From Mycolicibacterium phlei (GTDB lineage Bacteria > Actinomycetota > Actinomycetes > Mycobacteriales > Mycobacteriaceae), in the NCBI RefSeq assembly GCF_001583415.1, contig NZ_CP014475.1, forward strand, positions 2,542,001 through 2,606,000: a DNA stretch of 64,000 bases, written 5' to 3'. A program made the position numbers and the translations under genes. The notes under the pieces are model-generated. The model saw only the letters and a program-made list of their open reading frames with translations. It was not told where the DNA came from and ran no database searches. Positions 46,410 through 55,200 of the stretch are shown here, one piece after another (the first letter of the stretch is position 1; the number at the start of each line of letters is the position of its first letter).

Positions 46410-47339
46410 TCAGTTGTGCGGGGGTTCCAGCGCGCTGATCCCGAGCCAGTCGTCGATCTGGAACCCGTCGCCGCGTGCCACCACGCGCATCCCGCCGTGT
46501 CCCGGGTAGTGGGCGGGGACTACGGTGGCGCGCCGGCGCGACGCCTCGGTGATCACCTGGCGCCGTGTCGCCGCGGCTTCGGCGAAGTTCTCGTCGAGAA
46601 CGCAGGAGTCCGTGGGCCGGTGCAACTGCATGGGGCTGTGGGTGAGGTCGCCGACGAACACCGCCGGTTGTCCGGCGTCGAGCCACAGCACCGACGAACC
46701 CGGGGTGTGGCCGGGTGCCGGGCGCAGCCGCAGTGACTCGCTGATCTGGTAGTCGTCGGACCACAGCTCGATCTGGCCCGCCTGATCGACCGGAAGAATG
46801 CTGTCCTCGAACAGGATTCGGCTGGCATCCAGCCGCGCCTGGTGTTCGGCGTCGCGGCCGGGACCGCGCGCCTCGGCGTTCTCCGGGTGGTAGTACCGGT
46901 AGTCCGCCTCGGGAACGAGGTAGCGCGCGTTGGGGAACGTCGGCACCCAGGCGTCGTTTTCGCGCCGGGTGTTCCAGCCGACGTGGTCGGTGTGGATGTG
47001 TGTATTGACGACGACGTCGACCGAATCCGGTGGGATCCCGGCTGCCTCAAGGTTTTCCAGGAAGTCGGTCTGGAGGTTTGCCAGAAACGGCATCGCGGGG
47101 CGGTGGCGGCCATTGCCCACCCCGGTATCGACGACCACCGTGAGGCCGTCGACCTCGATCACCCAGGACTGCACCACGGCGTGCCAGTTGTCGGTGTCCC
47201 AGAATGTCGGGCTCAGTTCGGGCGCCAATTCCTGCCACACCGTCGGCGGGGTTTGCGGAAACATGGTGAGCGGCAGATCAAGTCGCCACTCGAGAACCCG
47301 GGTGATGGTCGCACCACCCAGCTGCGTGCGGTCGGCCAT
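46410..47339 (-). CDS. Metallo-beta-lactamase-fold hydrolase next to IclR
   Basis: 309 residues. VNTHIHTDHVGWN (zinc motif), PGHTPGSSVLWL, FVGDLTHSPMQL and VVPAHYPGHG supply the binuclear site. AVVQSWVIEVDGLTVVVDTG is the usual N-terminal strand pair of this MBL subgroup, which includes lactonases and esterases. ATG at 47339. It shares a 128-bp divergent region with the IclR gene that contains a palindrome also found at the catabolic operons, so it may belong to that regulon. Confidence 0.84.
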   Translation of the reverse strand: MADRTQLGGATITRVLEWRLDLPLTMFPQTPPTVWQELAPELSPTFWDTDNWHAVVQSWVIEVDGLTVVVDTGVGNGRHRPAMPFLANLQTDFLENLEAAGIPPDSVDVVVNTHIHTDHVGWNTRRENDAWVPTFPNARYLVPEADYRYYHPENAEARGPGRDAEHQARLDASRILFEDSILPVDQAGQIELWSDDYQISESLRLRPAPGHTPGSSVLWLDAGQPAVFVGDLTHSPMQLHRPTDSCVLDENFAEAAATRRQVITEASRRRATVVPAHYPGHGGMRVVARGDGFQIDDWLGISALEPPHN

Positions 47340-47433
47340 ATCCGCCAGACTACGACGAATTCATCGGAGGAGGCGGCGGTCGCGCGGTCGGAAGAATGCG
47401 TGCAGAAGTGTCCACTCAATGGACGTAGTGAGC

Positions 47434-47447
47434 TACGTATTTAGGTA
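47434..47447. promoter_or_regulatory. IclR-type operator upstream of iclR
   Basis: TACGTATTTAGGTA matches the perfect palindrome TACGTAATTACGTA at 55333-55346 in 12 of 14 positions and lies inside GCTAC...GTAGC arms, 21-34 bp before the IclR start. It probably mediates autoregulation and control of the divergent MBL-fold gene. Confidence 0.6.
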
Positions 47448-47467
47448 GCCTGTGTTTCAATGGGGAC

Positions 47468-48223
47468 ATGAGGCCCGATGGTTCGGCACGGAATGACGCG
47501 GTCCCGGTTCGTAAGCGGCACCGCATGGTGGATCGCGTCGCGGGCATCCTGGAGCTCGCCGCGCGCAACCACGACGGGCTGACCCTCACCGATTTCGCCC
47601 GGCTGTTGGACGCCCCGCTGAGCTCACTGCAGGGCCTCGTCAACGGTCTGGTCGCCGCAGGTTATCTCGATGAACAGGACCGGCGCTACCGACTGGGCGG
47701 GGCACCGTACCTGTTGAACCTGATGGCGGGACGGCATCTGGTGACGCAGGTCGGTCACCGGGAACTGGAGGCGGTGCACGCCGCCGCCGGCCTGACCACG
47801 CTGCTCTCGGTTGTGGTGGGGCAGGGCGTGTTCTACGTCGACAGCTGCTCCTCGACTCCCCGCTACGACTACCTGGCCAAGAACCTGGTGCGGCGGTCGC
47901 TGATCCGCACGTCGAGCGGATGGGTCCTGATGGCGGGCTTAACGCGCCGCGACCTGTGGAGTTACCTGAACTCGCTCGCCCCTGAGGAATACGCGCTGCG
48001 TGAGCGGTTCCTGCACGAACTCCAAACGATCCAGGAGACGGGAGTCTGTGCCGCACCGGGGATCTCGGAGGTCGCCGACGGCGTCGCGGTGGCGGTGCGC
48101 GAGAACGGCCGCACGGTCGCGGCCGTCAGCGTGGTCGGGCCGCACGACGAGATCCAAAGCCGCAAGGACGAACTGGTCGACCTGCTGACGTCGCACCGGC
48201 AAACATGGGAGCGGGCCGACTAG
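47468..48223 (+). CDS. IclR-family transcription regulator, likely controller of the catabolic cluster
   Basis: 251 residues. N-terminal winged helix (about 20-80): VDRVAGILELAARNHDGLTL, then DAPLSSLQGLVNGLVAAGYL and RRYRLGG. The C-terminal ligand-binding GAF-like domain has SVVVGQGVFYVDSC, RTSSGWVLMAGLT and GVAVAVRENGRTVAAVSVVG. ATG at 47468 with GGGGAC upstream. It is the only dedicated regulator at this cluster; operator-like palindromes occur before its own gene and twice in the divergent promoter at 55.3 kb. The effector is probably a pathway intermediate. Confidence 0.87.
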   Translation: MRPDGSARNDAVPVRKRHRMVDRVAGILELAARNHDGLTLTDFARLLDAPLSSLQGLVNGLVAAGYLDEQDRRYRLGGAPYLLNLMAGRHLVTQVGHRELEAVHAAAGLTTLLSVVVGQGVFYVDSCSSTPRYDYLAKNLVRRSLIRTSSGWVLMAGLTRRDLWSYLNSLAPEEYALRERFLHELQTIQETGVCAAPGISEVADGVAVAVRENGRTVAAVSVVGPHDEIQSRKDELVDLLTSHRQTWERAD

Positions 48224-48230
48224 TCCGGCC

Positions 48231-49007
48231 TTACAGCGCACGGCCGCGCCAGGCCATGCCTCCGTCCAGCGTGACCACGGTGCCGCTGGTGTAGCCGCTT
48301 CGCCGCGACGCCAGAAACAGAACGGTGTCGGCAACCTCTTCCGCAGTTGCCATGCGCTGTGCGGGGTAGTGCTCGATGAACTCCCGCCAGCGCTGCGGGT
48401 CGCCCAGCTCTGTCTCAGCCCGGACGTGAAGGGCGTCGAGTAACCGCTGGGTCTGCACAGGTCCCGGATTGACGGCGACCACCCGGATCCCGTGATCCAA
48501 CGAGTACGCGCCCACAGAGCGGGTGAAGGTCATCAACGCGGAGTTGGCCATCGAACCCGCCAGGTATCCGGCGTCGGGTCGTTCGCCGGACAGCCCCACC
48601 ACGTTGACGATCACGCCCGATCCGCGTGCCTTCATCGCCTTCAGCGCCATCTGGCTGAGCTCGAGATAACCCCACACCTTGAGATCCCACGCCCGTTGCC
48701 ACACCGCGAGATCGGCGTCCTCCAAGGAGCCCTGCGGGATCGCGCCGGCGTTGTTGACAAGGATGTCGACACCGCAGAGCGTGTCGGCCAGTTCAGCGCG
48801 GTCGGCAGGCGAGGACAGGTCGAGCGCATGGCATGTCACGTCGGCGTCGATGCCGGCGCGCAGCTCCTCGAGTGAGTCTCTGTCCCGACCGACCAGGTGG
48901 ATACGGCCCACGCCTTCGGCGGCGAACGCCTGTGCGGTGGCCGCCCCGATGCCACGCGAGCCGCCGGTGATGAGCACCGTGTCGGCCTTGGTGAAGTGCA
49001 GTTGCAT
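48231..49007 (-). CDS. SDR-family protein lacking the catalytic Lys
   Basis: 258 residues. ITGGSRGIGAATAQAFA (cofactor loop), VNNAGAIPQG, VNVVGLSGERPDAGYLAGSM and ANSALMTFTRSVGAYSLDHG. Where classical SDRs read YxxxK, this reads YLAGS, so the catalytic Lys is Ser; other SDRs with a YxAGxxxN pattern share this. It may use another residue or a different chemistry. Last gene of the seven-gene minus-strand operon; 25 bp after the cupin. The ATG at 49007 has only a weak ribosome-binding site (GGCACTCAC). Confidence 0.82.
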   Translation of the reverse strand: MQLHFTKADTVLITGGSRGIGAATAQAFAAEGVGRIHLVGRDRDSLEELRAGIDADVTCHALDLSSPADRAELADTLCGVDILVNNAGAIPQGSLEDADLAVWQRAWDLKVWGYLELSQMALKAMKARGSGVIVNVVGLSGERPDAGYLAGSMANSALMTFTRSVGAYSLDHGIRVVAVNPGPVQTQRLLDALHVRAETELGDPQRWREFIEHYPAQRMATAEEVADTVLFLASRRSGYTSGTVVTLDGGMAWRGRAL

Positions 49008-49032
49008 GTGAGTGCCCTGTTTCGGTGCCGGT

Positions 49033-49452
49033 TCAGGTCAGCGGCGACTCGACGGCGACGGTCCGCGGCTTAGGCGGCATGAAGATCTCGACGAACTCCA
49101 GATCGTCGGAGGTGCCGGTTTCGTTGTGGCGGTACCCGCCGGGGATGAAGCAGACGCTGCCCTCCTGGATGCGCTTCGTCTCCCCGTTCTCGAACTGCAG
49201 TTCCAGCCAGCCCTTGGTGATGAACAGCCACTGAAAGATGCAGTCGTGGTAGTGCCAGCCGGTCGGATTGCTCATGCCGGCGCGGACCTTGGTCACCTGC
49301 GTGCTGATCAGCCCGTTGCTCGCATCGGCGATGCCGAGATCGAAGTACTGCAGGAACGTGCGACGACCGGGAATCTCCGGGGCGTCGTCCAGCGCGATCA
49401 CCCTGTGCTGCATGGACTCGCGAATCTCGGGGGTGAGAGCGGCTTCGGTCAT
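49033..49452 (-). CDS. Cupin-domain protein
   Basis: 139 residues, one cupin barrel. Motif 1 is WHYHDCIFQWLFITKGWLEL (metal His pair) and motif 2 is EGSVCFIPGGYRHNETG. ATG at 49452 follows AAAGGATC. The fold could bind iron, manganese or zinc and act as a dioxygenase, isomerase or ligand sensor. Its place inside a CoA-ester degradation operon suggests catalysis on an intermediate, but no reaction can be assigned. Confidence 0.82.
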   Translation of the reverse strand: MTEAALTPEIRESMQHRVIALDDAPEIPGRRTFLQYFDLGIADASNGLISTQVTKVRAGMSNPTGWHYHDCIFQWLFITKGWLELQFENGETKRIQEGSVCFIPGGYRHNETGTSDDLEFVEIFMPPKPRTVAVESPLT

Positions 49453-49463
49453 CGTTGATCCTT

Positions 49464-50420
49464 TCACTTGATGCGAGGTGTGAGGTCGAGGTCGCTGAGG
49501 GGCTGTGCCTGTATCGCCAAGTCCAGAACGGCGGCATCCCATTCCCGGGTGGTGCGATCGTCGGCGCGAAGCTTGAGCGCGGCGGAGGTGAACACGTGCA
49601 GGGGGTGTTCACGGGTCGTGCCGATCGCGCCGATCACCTGGTGGGCGTTGCGGACGACCGGATCGACGGCGTGCCCGCAGCCTGACCGCGCGACCGCGAC
49701 CATGGCGGCCACCTCAGCCGCCGACGTGGCGGGATCTGAGGCGGCCAGCACCGCGGCGTCGGTGGCGGCCCGCGCGAGCGCGGACTCCCCGGCGATGATG
49801 GCGATCATGCGTTGCACGGCTTGCTGTTTGCCGATCGGACGCCCGAACTGCTCCCGGGTCTGCGCGTAGTCGATCGCCAGGTCGGCGATGGTCTCCAGTG
49901 TCGCGCTGATCTGAATCGCCCGGACCAGAGCCCGACGGGTGCGCGCGAGTTCATGAACCTCCGGGGTGACCGGATAGCGATCGTGACCATCGACTTCAGC
50001 GCCGGCCTCGGTGACCGGCACATCGCTCACGTAGTAGTCGTCGCCGTCCCGGCGGATCACCGCTGCCCGCTCGACGACGCCGGACACCGCAGGTTTGCCC
50101 GTGGCTCGATCGTCGAGAAGCGCGACCCGCAGGGCCTGCCGCGGCGGTGCGCCCGCCTGATCCAGCAGCCATCCCGCCACGAGGTCACTCTCGGAGACCT
50201 CCAGCCCGCAACCGTGGCGCGCCAGCGCACGTGCCAGCGCCGCCGCCTCGGGCCAGGAGGCGCCGCTGCCGCCTCGGTCCTCGCTTCCCGTCAGATCGGC
50301 GAGACCGAGCTCGACCAACGTCTGCCACAGCTGGCTGTCGTCGTCGCAGCGGTGGTTCGCCAGCACCGAGACGATCAGCGACTGCAGGTCGGGGTCGACC
50401 AGGGACTCCAGTGTTGTCAT
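49464..50420 (-). CDS. Acyl-CoA dehydrogenase, small subunit-like
   Basis: 318 residues, shorter than usual (~380), with a reduced beta domain and the C-terminal helical FAD domain: ISATLETIADLAIDYAQTRE, QFGRPIGKQQAVQRMIAIIA, HQVIGAIGTTREHPLHVF. The canonical catalytic Glu is not evident. The ATG overlaps the stop of a full-length acyl-CoA dehydrogenase (ATGA). In mycobacterial steroid catabolism such unequal adjacent pairs form alpha2beta2 enzymes (ChsE1-ChsE2 type), and the same is likely here: one active site per heterodimer. Confidence 0.83.
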   Translation of the reverse strand: MTTLESLVDPDLQSLIVSVLANHRCDDDSQLWQTLVELGLADLTGSEDRGGSGASWPEAAALARALARHGCGLEVSESDLVAGWLLDQAGAPPRQALRVALLDDRATGKPAVSGVVERAAVIRRDGDDYYVSDVPVTEAGAEVDGHDRYPVTPEVHELARTRRALVRAIQISATLETIADLAIDYAQTREQFGRPIGKQQAVQRMIAIIAGESALARAATDAAVLAASDPATSAAEVAAMVAVARSGCGHAVDPVVRNAHQVIGAIGTTREHPLHVFTSAALKLRADDRTTREWDAAVLDLAIQAQPLSDLDLTPRIK

Positions 50421-51550
50421 CGCAAACCCAATCCTCTCGCGATCACACCCGCGAGAACCTCGTTTGTGCCGCCGCGCAATGTGAAACCCGGCCGCTGCAC
50501 CGTCGCCCACGCCACGGCGTCGCGAAGGGGACCGGGCACAGTGCCGGCGAGATAGTCGGCGAACTCCACCAGGTCGCCCTCGGTCGCGGTGCCGAGCATC
50601 TTGACCATTGCCGCCGCCGCATCGGCTTTCTCGCCGCGGTCGAGTGCGGCGGCCACCGACAGGGACATCTGGTGCAGTCCGTGCAGTCGGGCCAGGAACC
50701 GTCCCAGTTCGGGTTCGGGGCTGATCACGCCGCGGGCGACGTGTTCGATCAGCAGCCGCACCAGCAGCGCGGCCGACAGGAACCGCTCGGGCCCGCTGCG
50801 CTCGAAGCCGAGCTCCTCGGTCACCTGCTTCCAGCCCTGACCCTCCGACCCAAGCAGGTCCTCGGCGGGGACGAAGCAGTCGGTGAACACCACCTCGTTG
50901 AAGTGATGGCCACCGTCCAGCGAGAGGATCGGCGAGACTTCGACGCCCGGCGCGGCGAGGTCCACGATGAGCTGCGACAGCCCGTGGTGCCGGTCGCCGT
51001 GATTGCCGCTGGTGCGCGCCAGGACAAGGATCTTGTCGGCATGGTGCGCACCCGAGGTCCACACCTTGGTGCCGTTGAGAAGCCACCCGCCGTCAACGGG
51101 GACGGCGCGGGTCCGGACGCTCGCCAAATCCGAGCCCGAGTCGGGTTCGCTCATGCCGATCGCGAACGTGCACTCCGCGGCGGCGATGGCCGGCAGCAGT
51201 TCCTTCTTCTGCTCCTCGGTGCCGTGGCGCAGCAGGGAGGGGGCCACCTGGCGGTCGGCGATCCAGTGCGCTGCCACCGGCGCGCCTGCGACCAGGAGTT
51301 CCTCGGTGACCACGAAGCGCTCGAAGTGGCTGCGTCCGTGGCCGCCGTACTCGCGGGGGATCGTCATGCCGACCCAGCCGTGCTTGGCCAGCGCCCGGCT
51401 GAACTCGTCGGACCATCCGGTCAGCCATCCGTCGATGCCGGGCTCGAACCGTTTCGCGGCGAGTTCGTCGGCGAGGAAACCGCGAACCTGCTCTCTGAGT
51501 TCGCGCCACGCAGGGTCGGGTCGGATCGCCGACAGTGTGGGGGCGGTCAT
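50417..51550 (-). CDS. Acyl-CoA dehydrogenase, large subunit-like
   Basis: 377 residues, complete fold: N-terminal helices (WREVRGFLADEL-like), WVGMTIPREYGGHGRSHFER, beta domain with FAIGMSEPDSGSDLASVRTR and LNGTKVWTSGAHHADKILVL, C-terminal FAD domain with FTLRGGTNEVLAGVIARGLG. It introduces the 2,3 double bond into an acyl-CoA using FAD. Four-base overlaps tie it to the CoA-transferase upstream and the small dehydrogenase downstream, implying balanced expression of a complex. Confidence 0.87.
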   Translation of the reverse strand: MTAPTLSAIRPDPAWRELREQVRGFLADELAAKRFEPGIDGWLTGWSDEFSRALAKHGWVGMTIPREYGGHGRSHFERFVVTEELLVAGAPVAAHWIADRQVAPSLLRHGTEEQKKELLPAIAAAECTFAIGMSEPDSGSDLASVRTRAVPVDGGWLLNGTKVWTSGAHHADKILVLARTSGNHGDRHHGLSQLIVDLAAPGVEVSPILSLDGGHHFNEVVFTDCFVPAEDLLGSEGQGWKQVTEELGFERSGPERFLSAALLVRLLIEHVARGVISPEPELGRFLARLHGLHQMSLSVAAALDRGEKADAAAAMVKMLGTATEGDLVEFADYLAGTVPGPLRDAVAWATVQRPGFTLRGGTNEVLAGVIARGLGLR

Positions 51551-52779
51551 TTCGTCACCACCACCGCGTTGTCCGCGAGCCTGGTGATCTCGTCGTCGTC
51601 ATAACCCAACTCAGCCAGCACCTCGGCAGTGTGGGCGCCCAGGGCGGGGGCGTGGCGGTGTAGGCGGACCGGGGACGCGCTCATCCGCAGCGGCGTCAGG
51701 GCGTTGAAGTAGTCGCCCTCGGTGGGGTGGGTGTCTCGTTGCAGGACACCATGGTCCACCACATACGGATCCTCGGTGACACGGGTGAGATCGAGGGGAC
51801 GCGCGGCGGGAATGTTGTTGTCCCGACAGATGTCGAGCCATTCCTGTGTTGTCCGCTGCGGTGTGATCTGGCTGATCACGGAATGCAGGTAACCCATGTT
51901 CTGATGTCTCTTGTCGATATCGGTGAATCTGCGGTCGGTCAGAAGGTCGGTCAGGCCGGTGATCGTGAAGAAGCTCCTCCAGTTGGCGTCGGTGTAGGGC
52001 AGGATGCAGACGTATCCGTCCGACGTCCGGTACGGTGCGCGTTCCGGAACCAGCACCCGCTTCCAGCCGAAGTCCCCGACCGGCGGTTCGAACGTCTGGC
52101 CGCTGAGATGCTCCACGAGGTTGAAGTGGATCATCGCGTCCACCATGGGAACCTCGACATGCTGACCGGAACCCGTTGCGGCACGGTGCATCAACGCGCT
52201 GAGTACCGCGATCACGATGTACAGCCCGCTCACCTTGTCGGCGATGACGTAGGGCGCGTACCGCGGTGCGCCGTCGACCGCCTCGACCAGGCTGGTGAGC
52301 CCGGAGGCGGCCTGCACCATGTCGTCGTAGGCGGGTTCGTTGCGACGTTCACTCTCCTCGGCGTAGGCCTGCGCAGTACACAGGATGACGTCGGGGCGGA
52401 TCGCGGACAGGTAGGGGTAGGTGAGTCCGAGATCCTCGCGTGACCGAGGCCGCAGGTTGGAGACGACGACATCGGCGCCGCGCACCAGCCGGGCCAGAAT
52501 CTCCTTGCCTTCAGGTGTTTTCAGGTCGACTGCGATGCTGCGCTTGTTTCGTTGCAGGCCGAGTGTCAACGCGGTCATTCCGGGATTGCGCTGCGGGCCC
52601 ATATGCCGTGTGATGTCGCCGTCCAACGTCTCGATCTTGATGACCTCGGCGCCGAGGTCGCCGAGCATCGACGTGGCGAAGGGGCCCATGACGACCGTCG
52701 TCAGGTCCAGGACGGTGATGCCCTGCAGAGCGCCCGGCGCGATCGCCGGTGCGGGGGAGTGCGTGGTGTCGCTGGTCAA
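51547..52779 (-). CDS. CaiB/BaiF (family III) CoA-transferase
   Basis: 410 residues. GITVLDLTTVVMGPFATSML, GDLGAEVIKIE, NKRSIAVDLKTPEGKEIL, and the catalytic Asp in YDDMVQAASGL; GSGQHVEVPMVDAMI follows. It moves CoA from a donor thioester to the pathway acid, so no ATP is spent on activation. It begins with TTG at 52779: a stop codon lies immediately upstream in frame and no closer ATG or GTG precedes the domain. Sits between the crotonase and the acyl-CoA dehydrogenases. Confidence 0.88.
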   Translation of the reverse strand: MTSDTTHSPAPAIAPGALQGITVLDLTTVVMGPFATSMLGDLGAEVIKIETLDGDITRHMGPQRNPGMTALTLGLQRNKRSIAVDLKTPEGKEILARLVRGADVVVSNLRPRSREDLGLTYPYLSAIRPDVILCTAQAYAEESERRNEPAYDDMVQAASGLTSLVEAVDGAPRYAPYVIADKVSGLYIVIAVLSALMHRAATGSGQHVEVPMVDAMIHFNLVEHLSGQTFEPPVGDFGWKRVLVPERAPYRTSDGYVCILPYTDANWRSFFTITGLTDLLTDRRFTDIDKRHQNMGYLHSVISQITPQRTTQEWLDICRDNNIPAARPLDLTRVTEDPYVVDHGVLQRDTHPTEGDYFNALTPLRMSASPVRLHRHAPALGAHTAEVLAELGYDDDEITRLADNAVVVTK

Positions 52780-52795
52780 TTATCGCTCGATTCTG

Positions 52796-53569
52796 TCAGC
52801 GGATCAGGTTCGCGACGCGGCGGTGATGTTCGGGATCCTGGTGGGCGAGTGGTTGCATCGCGGCCGCCAGCGCCAGCGTCGAGTCCAGCGACGCTGTCCG
52901 CGACTCGAGCAGAAGTCGCTTCGCCATCCGGACCGCGGGCACGGGGTTCTTCGCGATTCGTTCGGCCAGTCGCTGTGCGGCAGGCAGCAACTCGGCGTCA
53001 CTGACCACCTCGCTGACAAGACCCCAGGACAGAGCGGTGGCGGCGTCCACGCGGTCGCCGGTGAACGTCATCTCCGCGGCGCGTGCCCAACCGATCGCCC
53101 GGGGCAGGAACCACGATCCGCCGTCGCCGGGGATCAGCCCCAACTGAACGAAACTCTCTGCAAAGAAGGCCGTTTCGGAGGCGATGCGAATATCGCACAT
53201 GGCGGCGAGGTCGCAGCCCGCGCCGATCGCCGCTCCGTTCACCGCGGCGATGACCGGAACCTCCAAACGCTGGAGCGCCCGCGGGATGCGCTGGATTCCC
53301 GACACGTAGCCGTGGCGCTGGTCGAGCGGTTCAAGACCGAAGACGCCTGTACGGTCTCGCATGTCACGAACGTTTCCGCCGGCGGAGAAGAAGCGCCCGG
53401 CTCCGGTGAGGATCACCACTGAGACGTCAGTGGCGGCGTTGGCGGCGTCGACGGCGTCGTCGAACGCGGCGATGAAGTCGGAACCGGTGATGGCGTTGGC
53501 CGCGTCCGGGACGTCGATGGTCCAGGTCTGAATGCGGCCGGTTCGCTCAATGCGCAGGGGGTCGGTCAC
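52796..53569 (-). CDS. Enoyl-CoA hydratase/isomerase family protein (crotonase fold)
   Basis: 257 residues from GTG 53569 (AAAGGATCC upstream). Oxyanion-hole segments GAGRFFSAGGNV and NGAAIGAGCDLAAMCDIRIA are present. The two catalytic Glu of hydratases are changed: Asp in GAGCDLA and Phe in AESFVQLG, while an Asp appears in LIPGDGGSW. This suits an isomerase- or PaaG-like activity rather than a classical hydratase. Second gene of the minus-strand operon, 11 bp after the thiamine-diphosphate enzyme. Confidence 0.84.
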   Translation of the reverse strand: MTDPLRIERTGRIQTWTIDVPDAANAITGSDFIAAFDDAVDAANAATDVSVVILTGAGRFFSAGGNVRDMRDRTGVFGLEPLDQRHGYVSGIQRIPRALQRLEVPVIAAVNGAAIGAGCDLAAMCDIRIASETAFFAESFVQLGLIPGDGGSWFLPRAIGWARAAEMTFTGDRVDAATALSWGLVSEVVSDAELLPAAQRLAERIAKNPVPAVRMAKRLLLESRTASLDSTLALAAAMQPLAHQDPEHHRRVANLIR

Positions 53570-53580
53570 GGGTGGATCCT

Positions 53581-55200
53581 TTAGAAATTCAGGTGGTGGG
53601 TGGGGTCGAGACGGATATCGAGGACGAGAGGCCCGGACAGGCGGGCGATCTCCGCGCCGGCAGCCTCGAAGTCCTCCGGCTTGCGAATCGTCAAGGCGCG
53701 GCAACCCATGCCCTCAGCGGTCCGCGCGACGTCAGGCCATTCGTTATACGAGTGATGAGCGGAGAAACCCTGGTTGAGCAGCTTCTGGTACTCGGCGCCG
53801 TATGCGCCGTCGTTGTACACCGCGATGACCAGGGGCAGCCGCTCGCGGACCGCCGTGGCGAGTTCGGAGACATTCATCATGAAGCCGCCGTCACCGGCCA
53901 GGACCAGGGTCACGTCGCTGACACCGCTGAGCGCCGCCCCGATCCCGCCGGCCAGACCCAGGCCGATGGAACCGAAACCCGTCATGGCGGTGAACTTTCC
54001 GGGCGTCGCCTTGCTGATGTACGGCCACGACCCGGCGATGAATCGGCCGACGTCGCTGACGATGGCGCAGTTCCGGGGGAGTACCGCGTTCAGCCCCTGG
54101 GTGGCGACCCTGATGTCGACGGTGTCGGCGCCGGTCCGGTCGTCGGGCGGTGTCCAGCGCGCCATCGCGGCAGATGCGTCCTGACACCGCTGTTTCCACT
54201 GCTTCTTCTCGGGCAGCTGGCCTTCGCGGATGCTGTCGGCCATCAGCTCGGTAACCGCCCGCGCATCGCCGGCGACCGCGCAGGTGGGGGTGACGAACCA
54301 GCCCAGCTTCACCGGATCGCGGTCGATGTGGATCAGCGACTTGCCGTCGAGCAGCTCGCCGCCGAAGCTCGTGTACTTGTTCAGGCTGGTGCCGACGGCG
54401 ATGACGCAGTCGCTGTCCATCAGGATCTGGGTGGCCTCGTCGTGGCCGATGCTGCCCATGATGCCGAGGTGGCGGGGGTGGCCGGTGAACAGGCCGACAC
54501 CGAGTCCGCTGGTGAACACGCCCGCGCCGAGTACATCGGCCAGCTCGAGAACGGACGACTCCGCATCGCCGTCGGCCACGCCTCGTCCCGCGACGATCAC
54601 CGGCCGTGCCGCGGACGCCGTGAGGCCCAGAGCGGCGTCGAGCGCGTCGTCGTCGACGGCCGGTGCGGGGGGAGTCCACGACGGCATCGCGATCGGCGCA
54701 TCCTCCGTCGCGGTTGCCTCCGACAGGCCAAGCGACAGCGGAACATTAAGCACAACAGGAGCATTCGTCGACACGAGGCGGTGCACGGCCCGCATGACGT
54801 CGCGGGTCACAGAGTCCGCCCGCTGCACCTTTTCGTGCGCGACTCCCACCGAGGCGCACAGCGCTGCGATGTCCAGTCGTTGCATGTGGGTCGCCTCGGC
54901 CGGTGTATCACCGGTGATCAGCAGAACGGGGCTGGGGAAGCGGGCGGCTTCGACGAGTGGGGTCAGTGCGTTCGTGAACCCCGGCCCGTGGGTCACCGCG
55001 GCGACACCGAACCGGCCGGTCATGCGCGCGTACGTGTCGGCCATGCTGACGGCGCCCGCCTCATGCGACGACCGAACCAGTCGCCCGCCCGCGACCTCGA
55101 ACGCGCTGCAGACGTACATGTTCGCGTCACCGAGGAGGCCGAACATCGTGTCCACCGATAGCCGGGACAGCAGCCCGGCCACCTGCTCGTAGACCTTCAT
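53581..55200 (-). CDS. Thiamine-diphosphate-dependent enzyme (acetolactate synthase-like superfamily)
   Basis: 539 residues with the three-domain layout of the ALS/benzoylformate decarboxylase/hydroxyacyl-CoA lyase superfamily. The Pyr domain has catalytic Glu in SSHEAGAVSMADTYAR and VTHGPGFTNALTPLVEA. A central Rossmann-like domain follows. The PP domain has the ThDP/Mg motif GDGGFMMNVSELATAVRERL with YNDGAYGAEY. It makes or breaks a C-C bond next to a carbonyl (2-oxo acid decarboxylation, 2-hydroxyacyl-CoA lyase or carboligation); the exact reaction is not readable. First gene of the seven-gene operon, divergent from the alcohol dehydrogenase. ATG at 55200. Confidence 0.85.
   Translation of the reverse strand: MKVYEQVAGLLSRLSVDTMFGLLGDANMYVCSAFEVAGGRLVRSSHEAGAVSMADTYARMTGRFGVAAVTHGPGFTNALTPLVEAARFPSPVLLITGDTPAEATHMQRLDIAALCASVGVAHEKVQRADSVTRDVMRAVHRLVSTNAPVVLNVPLSLGLSEATATEDAPIAMPSWTPPAPAVDDDALDAALGLTASAARPVIVAGRGVADGDAESSVLELADVLGAGVFTSGLGVGLFTGHPRHLGIMGSIGHDEATQILMDSDCVIAVGTSLNKYTSFGGELLDGKSLIHIDRDPVKLGWFVTPTCAVAGDARAVTELMADSIREGQLPEKKQWKQRCQDASAAMARWTPPDDRTGADTVDIRVATQGLNAVLPRNCAIVSDVGRFIAGSWPYISKATPGKFTAMTGFGSIGLGLAGGIGAALSGVSDVTLVLAGDGGFMMNVSELATAVRERLPLVIAVYNDGAYGAEYQKLLNQGFSAHHSYNEWPDVARTAEGMGCRALTIRKPEDFEAAGAEIARLSGPLVLDIRLDPTHHLNF

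Noticed and set aside
53572..55161. 529-codon plus-strand frame opposite the ThDP enzyme
   Set aside because: Antisense shadow without motifs; the minus-strand protein has catalytic Glu and the GDG...N ThDP motif.
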